From the NCBI RefSeq assembly GCF_004114375.1, contig NZ_CP034692.1, forward strand, positions 1,116,001-1,180,000: DNA of 64,000 nt. Reading direction: 5' to 3'. Within the stretch, counting starts at the first letter, position 1. Each line of letters starts with the position of its first letter. A program made the translations under genes and the position numbers. The DNA is from Halorubrum sp. BOL3-1 (GTDB lineage: Archaea; Halobacteriota; Halobacteria; Halobacteriales; Haloferacaceae). The notes below the pieces were generated by a model, which saw nothing but the letters and a program-made list of their open reading frames with translations, was not told the origin of the DNA and did not search any database. This document shows, in pieces, positions 24,660-33,653 of the stretch.

Positions 24660-26180
24660 TCAGTCGTCCTTCGTCTTGATGTCGGCCGAGAGTCCCTGCG
24701 CCATCTCGATCTCCGTCGAGTTGTTCAGGGTCCACGCGGTGCGGTCGGTGACGGCCTCGATCGCCTCCCGAGCGGAGGGATAGCCGTTGCCGGACTTCTT
24801 GACCCCGCCGAAGGGGAGCTGGACCTCCGCGCCGATACACGGGAGGTTCCCGTACGCGAGCCCCAGCTCGGCGCGGTCGCGGTAGTAGTTGATCTGTCGG
24901 TAGTCCTCGGAGACGACCGCGCCCGCAAGGCCGTAGTCGACGTCGTTCTGGATCTCGACGGCGCGCTCGATCCCGCCCTCGTACTCCAAGAGCGCGACGT
25001 GGGGGCCGAACACCTCCTCGTGAGTACACCGCAGGTCCGCGTCGGGGTCGGCCTCGTAGACGAACGGCCCGACCCAGTACCCGTCCTCGTGACCGTCGGG
25101 GACCTCGGCGGGGTCGAGCTCGGTCCGGTCGACGAGGACGTTCACGCCCTCCTCGCGGGCGAGCTCGTTGTACTCGGTGACCTTCTCGCGGTGTTCCGCC
25201 TCGATCAGCGGTCCCATGAACGTGTCCTCGTCGAGTGGGTCCCCGACCGCGACCGACTCCGCGACCTCGACGAACCGCTCTTTGAACTCGTCGTACACGT
25301 CCGCGTGGACGATCAGTCGCTCGGAGGAGACGCAGCGCTGGCCGGTCGTCTTGAACGAGGACATCACCGCGGAGTGGACCGCGACGTCGAGGTCGGCCGC
25401 CTCCGTGACCACGACCGCGTTCTTCCCGCCCATCTCGCAGGCCGCCCGCCTGCCGGGCACGCCGCCGAGCTTGTCCTGGATGCGGTGGCCGACCTCGGCC
25501 GAGCCGGTGAAGATGACCGTCTCGACGTCGTCGTTCTCGACGATCGCGTTGCCGGCGTCGCCGTATCCCTGGACAGTGTTGAACACGCCGTCCGGGACGC
25601 CAGCGTCGTCGAATATCTCCGCGACGATCTGCGCGCACCACGGCGTCTGTTCGGCGGGCTTGAACACGACCGTGTTCCCCTCGACCAGCGCGATGGCCAT
25701 GTGCCAGTACGGGATCGCGACCGGGAAGTTCCACGGCGTGATACAGCCCGTGACGCCGCGGGGCTTCCGCCGCATGTACGCGTCCTTCGAGGGGATCTCC
25801 GAGGGGACGATGTCGCCCTCCGGGTGCCGGGCGTCGCCCGCGGCCCACTCGACCATGTGCGCGGCCTCGACCACGTCGGCTTTGCCCTCCGAGATCTCCT
25901 TGCCGCACTCCTTCGAGACGATAGCGCCCAGCTCCTCCGTGCGCTCGCGGAGCTCGTGGTACACGTCCCAGAGGTACTCCGCGCGTTCGATCCGGGAGAG
26001 CTCGCGCCACTCCTCGAACGCCGCGTCCGCGGCGTCGACAGCGCGGTCGACATCGTCGGGAGTCCCGCGGTGGAACTCTCCGAGCGACTCGCCCGTCGCG
26101 GGGTTCTCGCTCTCGAACGTCTCCGAGCCGTCGCCGTCGACCCACTCGCCGTCGATATAGTGTTGGTACGGCTGCGCCAT
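24660..26180 (-). CDS. NAD(P)+-dependent aldehyde dehydrogenase
   Basis: The 506-residue ALDH has the catalytic cysteine in TTGQRCVSSERL, the general-base glutamate in ACEMGGKNAVVV, the NAD-binding FTGSAEVGHRIQ and the C-terminal LPFGGVKKSGNGYPSA. WNFPVAIPYWHMAIALVEGN is the usual PWNFP block. It oxidises an unidentified aldehyde; the sequence resembles the group with 2-oxoglutarate semialdehyde and related dehydrogenases. The ATG at 26180 (reading MAQPYQHYIDGEWV) is preferred over one eight codons upstream, because the element TTTTTTATT lies 27 bases before it. Confidence 0.93.
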   Translation of the reverse strand: MAQPYQHYIDGEWVDGDGSETFESENPATGESLGEFHRGTPDDVDRAVDAADAAFEEWRELSRIERAEYLWDVYHELRERTEELGAIVSKECGKEISEGKADVVEAAHMVEWAAGDARHPEGDIVPSEIPSKDAYMRRKPRGVTGCITPWNFPVAIPYWHMAIALVEGNTVVFKPAEQTPWCAQIVAEIFDDAGVPDGVFNTVQGYGDAGNAIVENDDVETVIFTGSAEVGHRIQDKLGGVPGRRAACEMGGKNAVVVTEAADLDVAVHSAVMSSFKTTGQRCVSSERLIVHADVYDEFKERFVEVAESVAVGDPLDEDTFMGPLIEAEHREKVTEYNELAREEGVNVLVDRTELDPAEVPDGHEDGYWVGPFVYEADPDADLRCTHEEVFGPHVALLEYEGGIERAVEIQNDVDYGLAGAVVSEDYRQINYYRDRAELGLAYGNLPCIGAEVQLPFGGVKKSGNGYPSAREAIEAVTDRTAWTLNNSTEIEMAQGLSADIKTKDD

Positions 26181-26242
26181 GGTCGCAACATTTGCGTGTC
26201 CCAATAAAAAATCACCCCTCCGTCGGCGCGACCCCGTGCCGA

Positions 26243-27076
26243 TCAGCCCGCGCGCGGCCCGCCCTCGGATCGCCGCTCGCCGTCGGCCCGTTTGTCCAGT
26301 TCGCCCTTTAATTCGGCCGCGTCGAACTCGTGGTCGGGGCGGATCGCGACGAAGCCGAGGAACCGCTCGGCCGCCAGCAGCTCGTCGGCGTCGTAGTTCC
26401 CCAGCGCGGCGTCGACCGTCTCGGCCGCGCCGATCAGCGGCTCCAGCGCCGCGAGCGCGCTCGCGATGTCGTACGCCCGCGCGGACTCCCGGCCGTCTCC
26501 GCTCACCCGAGTCGCGTCGATGACGTAGAGGCCGCCGTCCTCGACGAGGACGTTCTCGGCGCGGAGGTCGCCGTGCGCGAGGCCGGCGTCGTGGACCGTC
26601 CGCAGCGTCTCGAACAGTTCGGGCGCGAGCCGGGCGACGGTCTCCCGGTCGATCTCACCGAGGGTGCGGAACTCGGGGAGGTACTCCAACACGAGGACGC
26701 CGAGGTCACCGACTTCGAACGCCTCGACCGGCTCCGGGGCGTTTATCCCGAGTTCGCGGACCCGTCGGGTCGCCTCCAGCTCGTGGCGCGCCATCTCGTA
26801 GGGCGTCTCGTGGCGCTCGAAGAACCCGCCGGTGCCGGCCGAGACGGCGCCGATGTTCCGACCGGTGGTGAACAGCGCGTGGACGAGCGTGTTCTGGCGG
26901 GTGATCACCTTCACGAAGAGGTCGTCGTCGACGACCATCGGGGTCGACAGCCAGTTGTCGGCGTCGAGGAACCGGACCCGCATTCCGGCGCGGTCGTACC
27001 GATCGGCCAGCTCGCGCGCGACCCGTTCGAGGTCGGGCCAGTCGACGCGGCCGCGGACGAGCTCCCGGAACTCCAT
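26243..27076 (-). CDS. Protein-kinase-fold protein (RIO/InaA-like)
   Basis: The 277-residue protein has a kinase catalytic loop HGDLRAENVLVEDGG and metal-binding Asp in LYVIDATRV. A hydrophobic hinge (LGVLVLEYLPEFRTL) and the N-lobe lysine in DDDLFVKVITRQN are also present. It lacks the glycine-rich loop of classical eukaryotic kinases, as in RIO and lipopolysaccharide-kinase-type families. The target is unknown. GACTTATGAG, about 27 bases before the ATG at 27076, selects the start. It is divergent from the acyl-CoA dehydrogenase with a 120-base gap. Confidence 0.82.
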   Translation of the reverse strand: MEFRELVRGRVDWPDLERVARELADRYDRAGMRVRFLDADNWLSTPMVVDDDLFVKVITRQNTLVHALFTTGRNIGAVSAGTGGFFERHETPYEMARHELEATRRVRELGINAPEPVEAFEVGDLGVLVLEYLPEFRTLGEIDRETVARLAPELFETLRTVHDAGLAHGDLRAENVLVEDGGLYVIDATRVSGDGRESARAYDIASALAALEPLIGAAETVDAALGNYDADELLAAERFLGFVAIRPDHEFDAAELKGELDKRADGERRSEGGPRAG

Positions 27077-27196
27077 ACCGGCGGAACGGGGTGATGACTC
27101 ATAAGTCGTCGGCTCGCGAGCGTGACCCGCCGAGACGCGAGCCGGTCTATCACGGACGTTCGCATCGTTTATGTCCGCGGGTCGCAATTCTTGCGC

Positions 27197-28345
27197 ATGG
27201 ACTTCGAGGTACCCGCCGAACACCGGATGATACGTGACACCGTCCGGGACTTTTGCGAGTCGGAGATCGCGCCCGTCGCCCAAGAGATCGAGGACGAACA
27301 CCGCTTCCCCGACGAGGTGTTCGACTCCCTCGCGGACCTCGATATGATGGGCGTGCCGGTCTCCGAGGAGTACGGCGGACTGGGCGGCGACCAGCTGATG
27401 TACGCCTTGGTGACGGAGGAACTCGGTCGCGTCTCCGGCGGGATCGGACTCTCGTTCGCGGCGCACACGTCGCTGGGCGCGAAGCCGATCGAGCTGTTCG
27501 GCACCGACGAACAGAAGGCGGAGTGGCTCCGCCCGCTCGCGGCGGGCGAGGGGCTCGGCGCGTGGGCGCTCACGGAGCCGGGCAGCGGCTCCGACGCCTC
27601 GGACATGGACACGACGGCCGAGTACGACGCCGACGCGGGCGAGTACGTGCTGAACGGCACCAAGCAGTTCATCACGAACGCGAACGTCGCGAACTCGGTG
27701 CTGGTGAAGGCCGTCACCGACCCCGGGGCGGGCTACGACGGCATCTCGACGTTCATCGTCGACCCGGAGAACGACGACGGGTTCGAGGTGACGACCGTCT
27801 GGGACAAGATGGGACTCAACAGCTCACCGACCTGCGAGATCAACTTCGACGACGTGCGAGTCCCGGAAGACCGGCTGCTCGGAGAGGAGGGCGACGGCTG
27901 GGAACAGACGATGAAGACGCTCGACGGCGGCCGGATCTCCATCGCCGCGCTCTCGGTCGGACTCGCGCAGGGGGCCTACGAGGCCGCAAAGGGGTACGCG
28001 GGCGAGCGCGAGCAGTTCGGCAAGCCGATCGCGAAGTTCGACGCGGTCCGCGACAAGGTCGTTCACATGCACCGGCAGACCGAGCGCGCGCGGCTCCTGA
28101 CACACCGCGCGGCCGCGAAGTACGACGCTGGCGAGTCGGTCACCCGCGAGTCGGCGCTGGCGAAGCTCGACGCCAGCGAGGCGGCCCGCGAGGTGGCCGA
28201 GGAGGCGGTCCAGACGCTCGGCGGCTACGGCTACACGACCGACTTCGCCCCGCAGCGCTTCTACCGCGACGCGAAGCTGATGGAGATCGGCGAGGGGACC
28301 AGCGAGATCCAACACGTCGTCATCGGCCGCGAGCTGGGTCTCTGA
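27197..28345 (+). CDS. Acyl-CoA dehydrogenase
   Basis: The 382-residue flavoenzyme has the expected motifs: [15 protein letters not shown] for FAD/substrate, then [34 protein letters not shown]. The C-terminal [34 protein letters not shown] contains the likely catalytic glutamate. It takes part in fatty acid or branched-chain acyl-CoA oxidation. The start is at 27197, 27 bases after CGTTTATGTC. A second paralogue lies at 50115-51260. Confidence 0.93.
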   Translation: MDFEVPAEHRMIRDTVRDFCESEIAPVAQEIEDEHRFPDEVFDSLADLDMMGVPVSEEYGGLGGDQLMYALVTEELGRVSGGIGLSFAAHTSLGAKPIELFGTDEQKAEWLRPLAAGEGLGAWALTEPGSGSDASDMDTTAEYDADAGEYVLNGTKQFITNANVANSVLVKAVTDPGAGYDGISTFIVDPENDDGFEVTTVWDKMGLNSSPTCEINFDDVRVPEDRLLGEEGDGWEQTMKTLDGGRISIAALSVGLAQGAYEAAKGYAGEREQFGKPIAKFDAVRDKVVHMHRQTERARLLTHRAAAKYDAGESVTRESALAKLDASEAAREVAEEAVQTLGGYGYTTDFAPQRFYRDAKLMEIGEGTSEIQHVVIGRELGL

Positions 28346-28397
28346 GCGGCGGGCGCGCAGCGCGGCTCGCGGTACGTCTCGCCACCTCGCGGCGAAC

Positions 28398-28988
28398 TCA
28401 TCCGAACTCGACGAGGTCGTCGTCGACGGCGCGCAGGCTCTCCGCGAGCCGCGACCCTTCGGGTACCGCCCGGAGGAACGGCGCCGACCCGAAGCCGACC
28501 TCGCCGTTGACGGGCACCAGGCCCAAGTCCTCGGGGTCGCCGTCGAGTCCCGTGAGGAACGCGACGGTGCGGACGGCGGGCACGTCGCCGGTCTGCGCGT
28601 CGGGGTCGACGGAGCCGTACAGGGTGCGGTTGACCGCGACGTGGTGGACGCAGGTCGGCGTCGGCGCGAAACACAGCAGGTAGCGGGCGCCCGGCTCGGT
28701 GCGCCCGAGCTTGGGGCGGAGGGCGTGGCGGTCGTCGGCGTGGAAGTACCGCTCCATCCGACGGTACTGTCTGAGGACCTCGTTCGCGCCGGTGGCTCGG
28801 CGGACCGCGGCGTCGGCCTTGAGTTCGATCACGCGGTCGACCGCCTCGGGGGTCCGCGTCCGAACGAAGAGGTCCACGACTCCCTCCCGTCCGTCGGCGT
28901 CGTACGGCTCTTCGACCCGGACCGCCGGGTCGTCCCCCGTCGTCTCGTAGTGTTCGACGAGCCGGGTCGCCAGCGCGTCTTCGCGCAT
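28398..28988 (-). CDS. Haloarchaeal protein with PD-(D/E)XK nuclease-like core
   Basis: The 196-residue protein has no family name I can give. Residues 35-70 read REGVVDLFVRTRTPEAVDRVIELKAD, where an Asp after a hydrophobic strand and the ELK triplet after a second strand match the D-x(n)-E-x-K signature. A following helix (ANEVLRQYRRMERYF) is also typical of the PD-(D/E)XK fold. A C-terminal domain of about 80 residues with CVHHVAVNRTLYG follows. The start at 28988 is supported by GGATTTATCG about 27 bases upstream. It could be a nuclease for DNA maintenance, or a degenerate structural relative. Confidence 0.75.
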   Translation of the reverse strand: MREDALATRLVEHYETTGDDPAVRVEEPYDADGREGVVDLFVRTRTPEAVDRVIELKADAAVRRATGANEVLRQYRRMERYFHADDRHALRPKLGRTEPGARYLLCFAPTPTCVHHVAVNRTLYGSVDPDAQTGDVPAVRTVAFLTGLDGDPEDLGLVPVNGEVGFGSAPFLRAVPEGSRLAESLRAVDDDLVEFG

Positions 28989-29143
28989 GTCCCTCCGGAC
29001 GGGGCGAGGGGCGATAAATCCGACTTTCGGTACCCGCACGGCGGGCGGCGCTCCGGAGCGGGTCGGTCGCGCCCCGAGGCGAGGCGCATTCCCGCGAACC
29101 GAGAGCTATCACGGGTTTTGTAAGGCTGCGGCCGCTACTGCTG

Positions 29144-29659
29144 ATGATGTCAGATAGACTGTCAAGACGGCGGTATCTCGCCGGAACCGGAGCCGCGTTG
29201 ACCATCGGAACGCTCGCCGGCTGTTCCGGCGGCGGGGACGGCTCTGACGGCGGGGACGGCTCTGACGGATCCGACGGTGGCGACGGCGGCGACGTGCCGG
29301 GCGAGATCGACGACTACCTCGCCGACGCCAACCAGTACGACGGGACCATCGAGGACCTCACCGGCCAGGATCAGGTCACGGTCGAGGTCGGGACCGGCGA
29401 CGTCGGGTTCGGCTTCTCGCCGGCTGCGGTCCGGGTCGACTCCAGTACGACCGTCGTCTGGGAGTGGACCGGGAACGGCGGCGGGCACAACGTGGCCTCG
29501 GTGGAGGGCTCCGAATCCGACTTTGACAACGGGGAGACCATCGCCGAGGCGGGGTACACCTTCGAGCAGTCGTTCGACAACACGGGGGTCCAGCTGTACC
29601 AGTGTACGCCTCACAAGGCGAACGGGATGCTCGGCGCGATCGAAGTCGTCGAGGCCTGA
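29144..29659 (+). CDS. Halocyanin-type blue copper lipoprotein (second copy)
   Basis: The 171-residue protein has the twin-arginine signal SRRRYLAGTGAAL, lipobox LAGC, and a 25-residue Gly/Asp/Ser linker built from short DNA repeats. The copper domain has His in GGGHNVASVEG and Cys, His, Met in LYQCTPHKANGMLG. It is more similar to classical halocyanin than the copy at 18069-18503. It acts as an electron carrier anchored outside the membrane. TTTTGTAAGG is 27 bases before the first of two adjacent ATGs. It lies near the small oxidase subunit. Confidence 0.92.
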   Translation: MMSDRLSRRRYLAGTGAALTIGTLAGCSGGGDGSDGGDGSDGSDGGDGGDVPGEIDDYLADANQYDGTIEDLTGQDQVTVEVGTGDVGFGFSPAAVRVDSSTTVVWEWTGNGGGHNVASVEGSESDFDNGETIAEAGYTFEQSFDNTGVQLYQCTPHKANGMLGAIEVVEA

Positions 29660-29719
29660 GCCGCTCGACGCGGACCGCTTCGGAACCCGAATCGAAGTTT
29701 TTCGACGGTGCGACGAGGC

Positions 29720-30238
29720 TCACGAGAGGAACGACCAGCGAACGTCGACGAGCCGATCGTGTTCGCCCGTGACTGTCGGCCGCGCGAGGTGGTCGTTGGC
29801 GTCGGCGCCGGCGTCCGCCAAGCGGGCGAGCGCCTCGTCGAACGTGCGGTCCGAGCGCTCTACGCTGGCGTCGCGCTCGTAGGGCGCGTCGACCGGGTTC
29901 GCCCGGGAGTTCGAGACCTCGATCGCGTCGGTGAGGTCGCGACCGATCGCGTGCGGCGGCTGGTGGAAGTGCCAGTCTCCGACCGTGAGAAATAGCCACA
30001 CGTCGCCGTCGATCGCGTGGTACTCGCCGGTGACCCGCTCCGCGTCGTACGCGACGATCCGGGAGAGGACGACGGTCTTGAGCCGGTAGAGCGCGTCCTT
30101 CCGGGCCGAGCGGACGTTGCTCTCGGTGATGTCGCCGCGCTCGTAGGCGGCGGTGGCCTCGTCGGCGAGCTGCTTTGCGACCTTGTTGACGACGTACAGC
30201 GATTCGAGCAGGTCGTCGGTCGGTTCGAGGGGGGTCAC
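29720..30238 (-). CDS. Conserved haloarchaeal hypothetical protein (172 aa)
   Basis: I do not recognise a named family. The protein starts with GTG and has a helical N-terminal region, SLYVVNKVAKQLADEATAAYERGDITESNVRSARKDALYRLK, that could bind nucleic acid or protein. A central block, VWLFLTVGDWHFHQPPHAIG, and a mobile acidic C-terminus follow. No signal peptide or membrane segment is visible. Composition and codon use are normal for the genome, so it is likely a real gene. No clear promoter is seen. Confidence 0.7.
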   Translation of the reverse strand: MTPLEPTDDLLESLYVVNKVAKQLADEATAAYERGDITESNVRSARKDALYRLKTVVLSRIVAYDAERVTGEYHAIDGDVWLFLTVGDWHFHQPPHAIGRDLTDAIEVSNSRANPVDAPYERDASVERSDRTFDEALARLADAGADANDHLARPTVTGEHDRLVDVRWSFLS

Positions 30239-30392
30239 GGCGGGATACCGGTCGTGTACTGCGACCGCCCGATGGTCCGACCGTCGCGGTCATAGGCGTT
30301 TCGGGATCCGAGACCTCGCGCCCGCTCGGCGTCGACTCAGGAAACCCCCGGATGGTTACTTCTTTATGCGCAGGGACGAAGAGGGTAGCAAG

Positions 30393-30668
30393 ATGGCGCA
30401 CGACTCCGTGAAACTGTACTCGGCGATATACGTCGCCCTCCTCGCGGCGGCGACGCTGAACTTCCTTCTCTTCGAGTCGACGTTCGTCGAGTTCACGTAC
30501 GCGCAGGCGGTCGGCGGCACGCTGCTGATCGCGACGATCAAGACGCTGCTCATCGTCGCGTACTTCCAGCACCTCCGGTGGGAGAACCGCTCGCTGACCT
30601 ACCTGATGGGAATAGCGCTCGCGCTCACCATGCTGCTGATGGCGGCCGCGACGTACTCCATCTCGTAG
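30393..30668 (+). CDS. Cytochrome c oxidase subunit IV-type membrane protein
   Basis: The 91-residue protein has three membrane helices: AIYVALLAAATLNFLLFE, a second from AVGGTLLIATIKTLLIVAYFQ, and a third from LMGIALALTMLLMAAATY. The FQHLRWENRSLTYL link is the hallmark of the prokaryotic COX4/CtaF family. It is an accessory subunit of haem-copper oxidases. It stands 3.5 kb from the main oxidase genes (coxAC, coxB) and on the opposite strand. TTCTTTATGC, 27 bases before the ATG, gives a leaderless start. Confidence 0.85.
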   Translation: MAHDSVKLYSAIYVALLAAATLNFLLFESTFVEFTYAQAVGGTLLIATIKTLLIVAYFQHLRWENRSLTYLMGIALALTMLLMAAATYSIS

Positions 30669-30806
30669 CGACCCTGCGACGTTCGGTTTCCCGTCGAATT
30701 TCTCCTCGAAGTCTCGCCTCCGCGAGAGCGACGGCGCCTCGTCTCATCTCGTCTTGGTTCGTCCCGTCCGCGATCCGCGGGTGCTTGAGCGAGGCTTCCC
30801 AGACGG

Positions 30807-30839
30807 TATATAAACAAGTGATATTAATTAGTTATAAAA
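30807..30839 (+). promoter_or_regulatory. Double TATA promoter of tenA
   Basis: TATATAAA (30807-30814) and TTATAAAA (30832-30839) lie in a 33-base AT-rich island in very GC-rich DNA. The second is about 29 bases before the tenA ATG (leaderless start). The first would give a 25-30-base leader. Two promoters or an overlapping repressor site could let thiamine status change the start point; this is inference. Confidence 0.5.
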
Positions 30840-30864
30840 CGGCGAAAAACGAGGAACCGACGAG

Positions 30865-31524
30865 ATGGGATTCAGTGACCGACTCCTCGACGCCGGATCG
30901 GACGTCTGGGACGCACAGAAGGAACACCCGTTCGTCGTCGAACTCGCGGACGGCAGCCTCGACGAGGCGGCGTTCCGACACTGGGTGCGACAGGACTACC
31001 GGTACCTGCTCGACTACGCCCGCGTCTTCGCGCTCGCGGGGGCGACGGCGGACGACGAGGAGACAATGCGACGGCTGACGGGGACCGCCCACGCCACCCT
31101 CGCGGACGAGATGGAGCTTCACCGGTCGTTCGCCGCCGAGTACGGGCTCTCGGCCGCGGACCTCGAGGCCGTCGAGAAGGCGCCGACCTGTGCCGCGTAC
31201 ACCGACTTCCTCGTGCGGACGGCCCACGAGGGATCGATCGCGGAGGTCGCGGCCGCCGTCTACCCGTGCGGACAGGGCTACCTCGACGTCGCGGACCACA
31301 TGGCCGCCCTCGCGACCGAGGACCACCGGTACACCCCGTTCATCGAGAAGTACACGAGCGACGAGTTCCGCGAAACGGTCTCGTGGATGCGCGGGCTCGT
31401 CGACCGGTACGGCGAGGAGCACCCCGGCGAGCGCGACGCCATGCGGGCGGCGTTCCTGCGGAGCGCCAGGCTCGAACACGCGTTCTGGGAGATGTGCTAC
31501 AGTCGGGAGGAGCGACCGGTGTGA
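30865..31524 (+). CDS. tenA: TenA-family thiaminase II / aminopyrimidine aminohydrolase
   Basis: The 219-residue all-helical protein has the catalytic cysteine in AVYPCGQGYLD, an active-site Glu in RLEHAFWEM and the Asp/Tyr residues of RQDYRYLLDYARVF. TenA salvages thiamine degradation products by hydrolysing aminopyrimidines to HMP. Some TenA proteins instead degrade thiamine. The gene stands alone with its own AT-rich promoter; I see no TPP riboswitch in the short leader. Confidence 0.92.
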   Translation: MGFSDRLLDAGSDVWDAQKEHPFVVELADGSLDEAAFRHWVRQDYRYLLDYARVFALAGATADDEETMRRLTGTAHATLADEMELHRSFAAEYGLSAADLEAVEKAPTCAAYTDFLVRTAHEGSIAEVAAAVYPCGQGYLDVADHMAALATEDHRYTPFIEKYTSDEFRETVSWMRGLVDRYGEEHPGERDAMRAAFLRSARLEHAFWEMCYSREERPV

Positions 31525-31586
31525 GGCCGTGCCGGCGGGACGAAATCCCGACCGAGTTTTTTGTAGTCGGAGCGAGACCTACCAAT

Positions 31587-32336
31587 ATGAACCTGCGCGC
31601 CGCAACCCCCGCCGACATCGACGCGGTCCGATCGGTCGCCCGCGAATCGCTCGTGGCGTCGTACGGACACGCCGTCGACGGGGAGCTGTTGGACGAGGCG
31701 GTCGAGGAGTGGTACGACGCCGCCGACCTCGGGGACGACGTCGACAACGACGACGCGGTGTTCCCCGTCGCCCTCGTGGACGGGGTCGTCGTCGGCTTCG
31801 CGGAGAGCTACGTCGTCGGGCGCCGCGAGCGCGTCGGCGAGATCGACTGGCTCCACGTCCACCCCGACCACAGGGGGTCAGGGATCGGCTCCGCGCTGCT
31901 CGAACGCGTCGAGTCCGCCCTCCGCTCGGCGGACGTCGACCGGATCGAGGCGCGCGTCCTCGTCGACAACGAGGCGGGGATGGAGTTCTACGAGCGCGAG
32001 GGGTACGAGTTCGTGGGCGAGCGCGACGTCGATATCGGCGGAGAGACGTTCGCGGAACGGGAGTGCCGGAAACAGGTCGGCCGGCTCGCCGGGATCTCCG
32101 AGGCCGTCTACGAGACCGAGGAGAGAGAGACCGTCCACGTCGCGTTCGACGAGAGCGACCGCGGGTCACAGGCGCCGTTCTACGTCGCGTACGCCGACCC
32201 GGACCACGAGCGGCGGTACGGCTACCTCTGCGGCAACTGCGAGGGGACCGACATCGCGATAGACACGATGGACCGGATGGAGTGTCGCGACTGCGGGAAC
32301 CGACGGAAGCCGACGCGCTGGGACGCGGCGTACTGA
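31587..32336 (+). CDS. GNAT acetyltransferase fused to a C-terminal zinc ribbon (DUF5816-like)
   Basis: The 249-residue protein has a GNAT domain at residues 1-155. The acetyl-CoA loop is VHPDHRGSGIGSALLERV, and NEAGMEFYEREGYEFVGERDV is the usual second motif. An 85-residue C-terminal domain ends with paired cysteines (LCGNCEG and CRDCGN), which would bind one zinc. I associate the C-terminal part with the haloarchaeal DUF5816 family, not with certainty. The ribbon may select the protein substrate. TTTTTTGTAG, about 27 bases upstream, sets the start. Confidence 0.85.
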   Translation: MNLRAATPADIDAVRSVARESLVASYGHAVDGELLDEAVEEWYDAADLGDDVDNDDAVFPVALVDGVVVGFAESYVVGRRERVGEIDWLHVHPDHRGSGIGSALLERVESALRSADVDRIEARVLVDNEAGMEFYEREGYEFVGERDVDIGGETFAERECRKQVGRLAGISEAVYETEERETVHVAFDESDRGSQAPFYVAYADPDHERRYGYLCGNCEGTDIAIDTMDRMECRDCGNRRKPTRWDAAY

Positions 32337-32365
32337 CTCCGGCGCAGCGGTCGGGGACCGCCACC

Positions 32366-33358
32366 TCAGAGCGTCTCCTTGACCCCGATGACGCGCTCCT
32401 CGGCCTCGCGGCCGGGGTCCCACTCGCTCCCGTCGCGGTCCGACTCGCGATGTTCCGTCACGGTCCGTTCCATCGCCTCGTCGACCGGCGTCGACTCCCA
32501 GCCGAGGTCCGCGAGCGCGCAGGTGTCGAGCAGGTGCGGGTACTCGCGGTAGAGGGTGAAGTCGTCGGGTTCGAGTTCGCCGGCCGCGAGCGCGTCGGCG
32601 TCCGCCGGGACGACCTCGACATCTTCCCCGGCCGCGTCGGCGATCGTCTCCAGCGTCTCTTCGAGTGTCAACGCTCGTCGATCACCGACGTTGTACGCCG
32701 CACCCGGTTCGCCGCGCTCAGCGACGACTCGCAGCGCGCTCGCGACGTCCTCGACGTACGCCCGGTGCCAGAGGTTCTGCCCGTCACCGGGGATCACCAC
32801 GCGGTCGTGCGTGAGCACGCGGTCGATCCAGTAGTCGATCCGCTCCGTGTAGTCGTGCGGGCCGTAGACGATACACGGGCGGACCGCTGCGGCCGCGACG
32901 CCCTCATCGGCGGCCGCGAAGACCGCCCGGTCCCCCTCTGCTTTCCGGTTGCCGTACGTCTCGTGGGAGTCGTCGGTCGCCTGCTCGTCGGTACACGGCT
33001 CCAGCGGCGTCTCTCCCTCCCGTTTGGGTATCTCCTCGGCGGCGTAGCTGGCCCCCGACGAGACGTACACGTAGCCGTCGACGTCGGCGAATATCTCCGC
33101 GGCCGTCTCCACGTCGGCCGGGTGGTAGGCGACGCAGTCGATCACGATGTCGGGTTCGACCGAGAGCTTCGCGGCGCGCAGCGCGGTCTCGTCTTTCCGG
33201 TCGCCCTCGACGTGAGTCACGCGGTCGTTCTCCGCGAAGGGATTCTCGTGGTTGCCCCGGTTGAATATCGTGACCTCGTAGTCGTGTGCCAGCAGTTCCC
33301 CGACGGCGTGTCGACCGATGAAACGGGTCCCGCCGACGACGAGCGCAGTGTCCGTCAT
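32366..33358 (-). CDS. NAD-dependent epimerase/dehydratase
   Basis: The 330-residue extended short-chain dehydrogenase has the Rossmann motif VVGGTRFIGRHAVGELL at the N-terminus, which is the atypical extended SDR pattern. A catalytic Tyr-Lys pair is in ETYGNRKAEGD near residue 145, and RPCIVYGPHDYTERIDYW follows. Such enzymes act on nucleotide sugars or reduce isoprenoid-like substrates. The substrate is unassigned. CGTTTTTTATG, about 27 bases before the ATG at 33358, marks a leaderless start. Confidence 0.88.
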   Translation of the reverse strand: MTDTALVVGGTRFIGRHAVGELLAHDYEVTIFNRGNHENPFAENDRVTHVEGDRKDETALRAAKLSVEPDIVIDCVAYHPADVETAAEIFADVDGYVYVSSGASYAAEEIPKREGETPLEPCTDEQATDDSHETYGNRKAEGDRAVFAAADEGVAAAAVRPCIVYGPHDYTERIDYWIDRVLTHDRVVIPGDGQNLWHRAYVEDVASALRVVAERGEPGAAYNVGDRRALTLEETLETIADAAGEDVEVVPADADALAAGELEPDDFTLYREYPHLLDTCALADLGWESTPVDEAMERTVTEHRESDRDGSEWDPGREAEERVIGVKETL

Positions 33359-33438
33359 ATCCGAGATAGAACGAGCGACATAAAAAACGTGGCCGAATCG
33401 GACATCGGGCCGTCGGCCGCCGACGGGGACGGCGTCGC

Positions 33439-33576
33439 CTACTCCCCTTGGGGACCGTCGCCGCGCCACCGACGGTATAGGAGGTACGCGACGCCGAGAC
33501 CGATTCCCCACGTCCCGACGCCGAACGCCGCGATCGCGATTCCGCCGAGGAACTCGCCGGTCGGCAGGCCGAACAT
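33439..33576 (-). CDS. Small membrane protein (45 aa)
   Basis: A short frame encodes MFGLPTGEFLGGIAIAAFG, then a glycine-rich hydrophobic segment (GTWGIGLGVAYLLY) and a basic-acidic tail (RRWRGDGPQGE). It would span the membrane once, or form a helical hairpin. GTGTTTATGT, about 27 bases before the ATG, is a canonical leaderless promoter, which argues that the gene is real. It lies between the epimerase and the divergent zinc-ribbon membrane protein. Function unknown. Confidence 0.65.
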   Translation of the reverse strand: MFGLPTGEFLGGIAIAAFGVGTWGIGLGVAYLLYRRWRGDGPQGE

Positions 33577-33653
33577 ACCCGAGTTCGGCGCGTCCGCTAC
33601 ATAAACACTCCGAGAGGGGTAGCTTCTCGGGGAGGGGGACCCTACGGCCGCCT

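Noticed and set aside
29230-29290. Short GGGGACGGCTCTGAC repeats as a regulatory array
   Set aside because: They lie inside the halocyanin gene and encode its Gly/Asp/Ser linker, which explains them.
30669-30864. Possible TPP riboswitch upstream of tenA
   Set aside because: The stretch after the TATA boxes is too short (0-30 bases) for the thi-box fold, and I found no CUGAGA-type core.
31190-33604. An 804-codon plus-strand frame overlapping tenA, the GNAT gene and the epimerase
   Set aside because: It crosses three recognisable genes in other frames and shows only low-complexity arginine-rich sequence.
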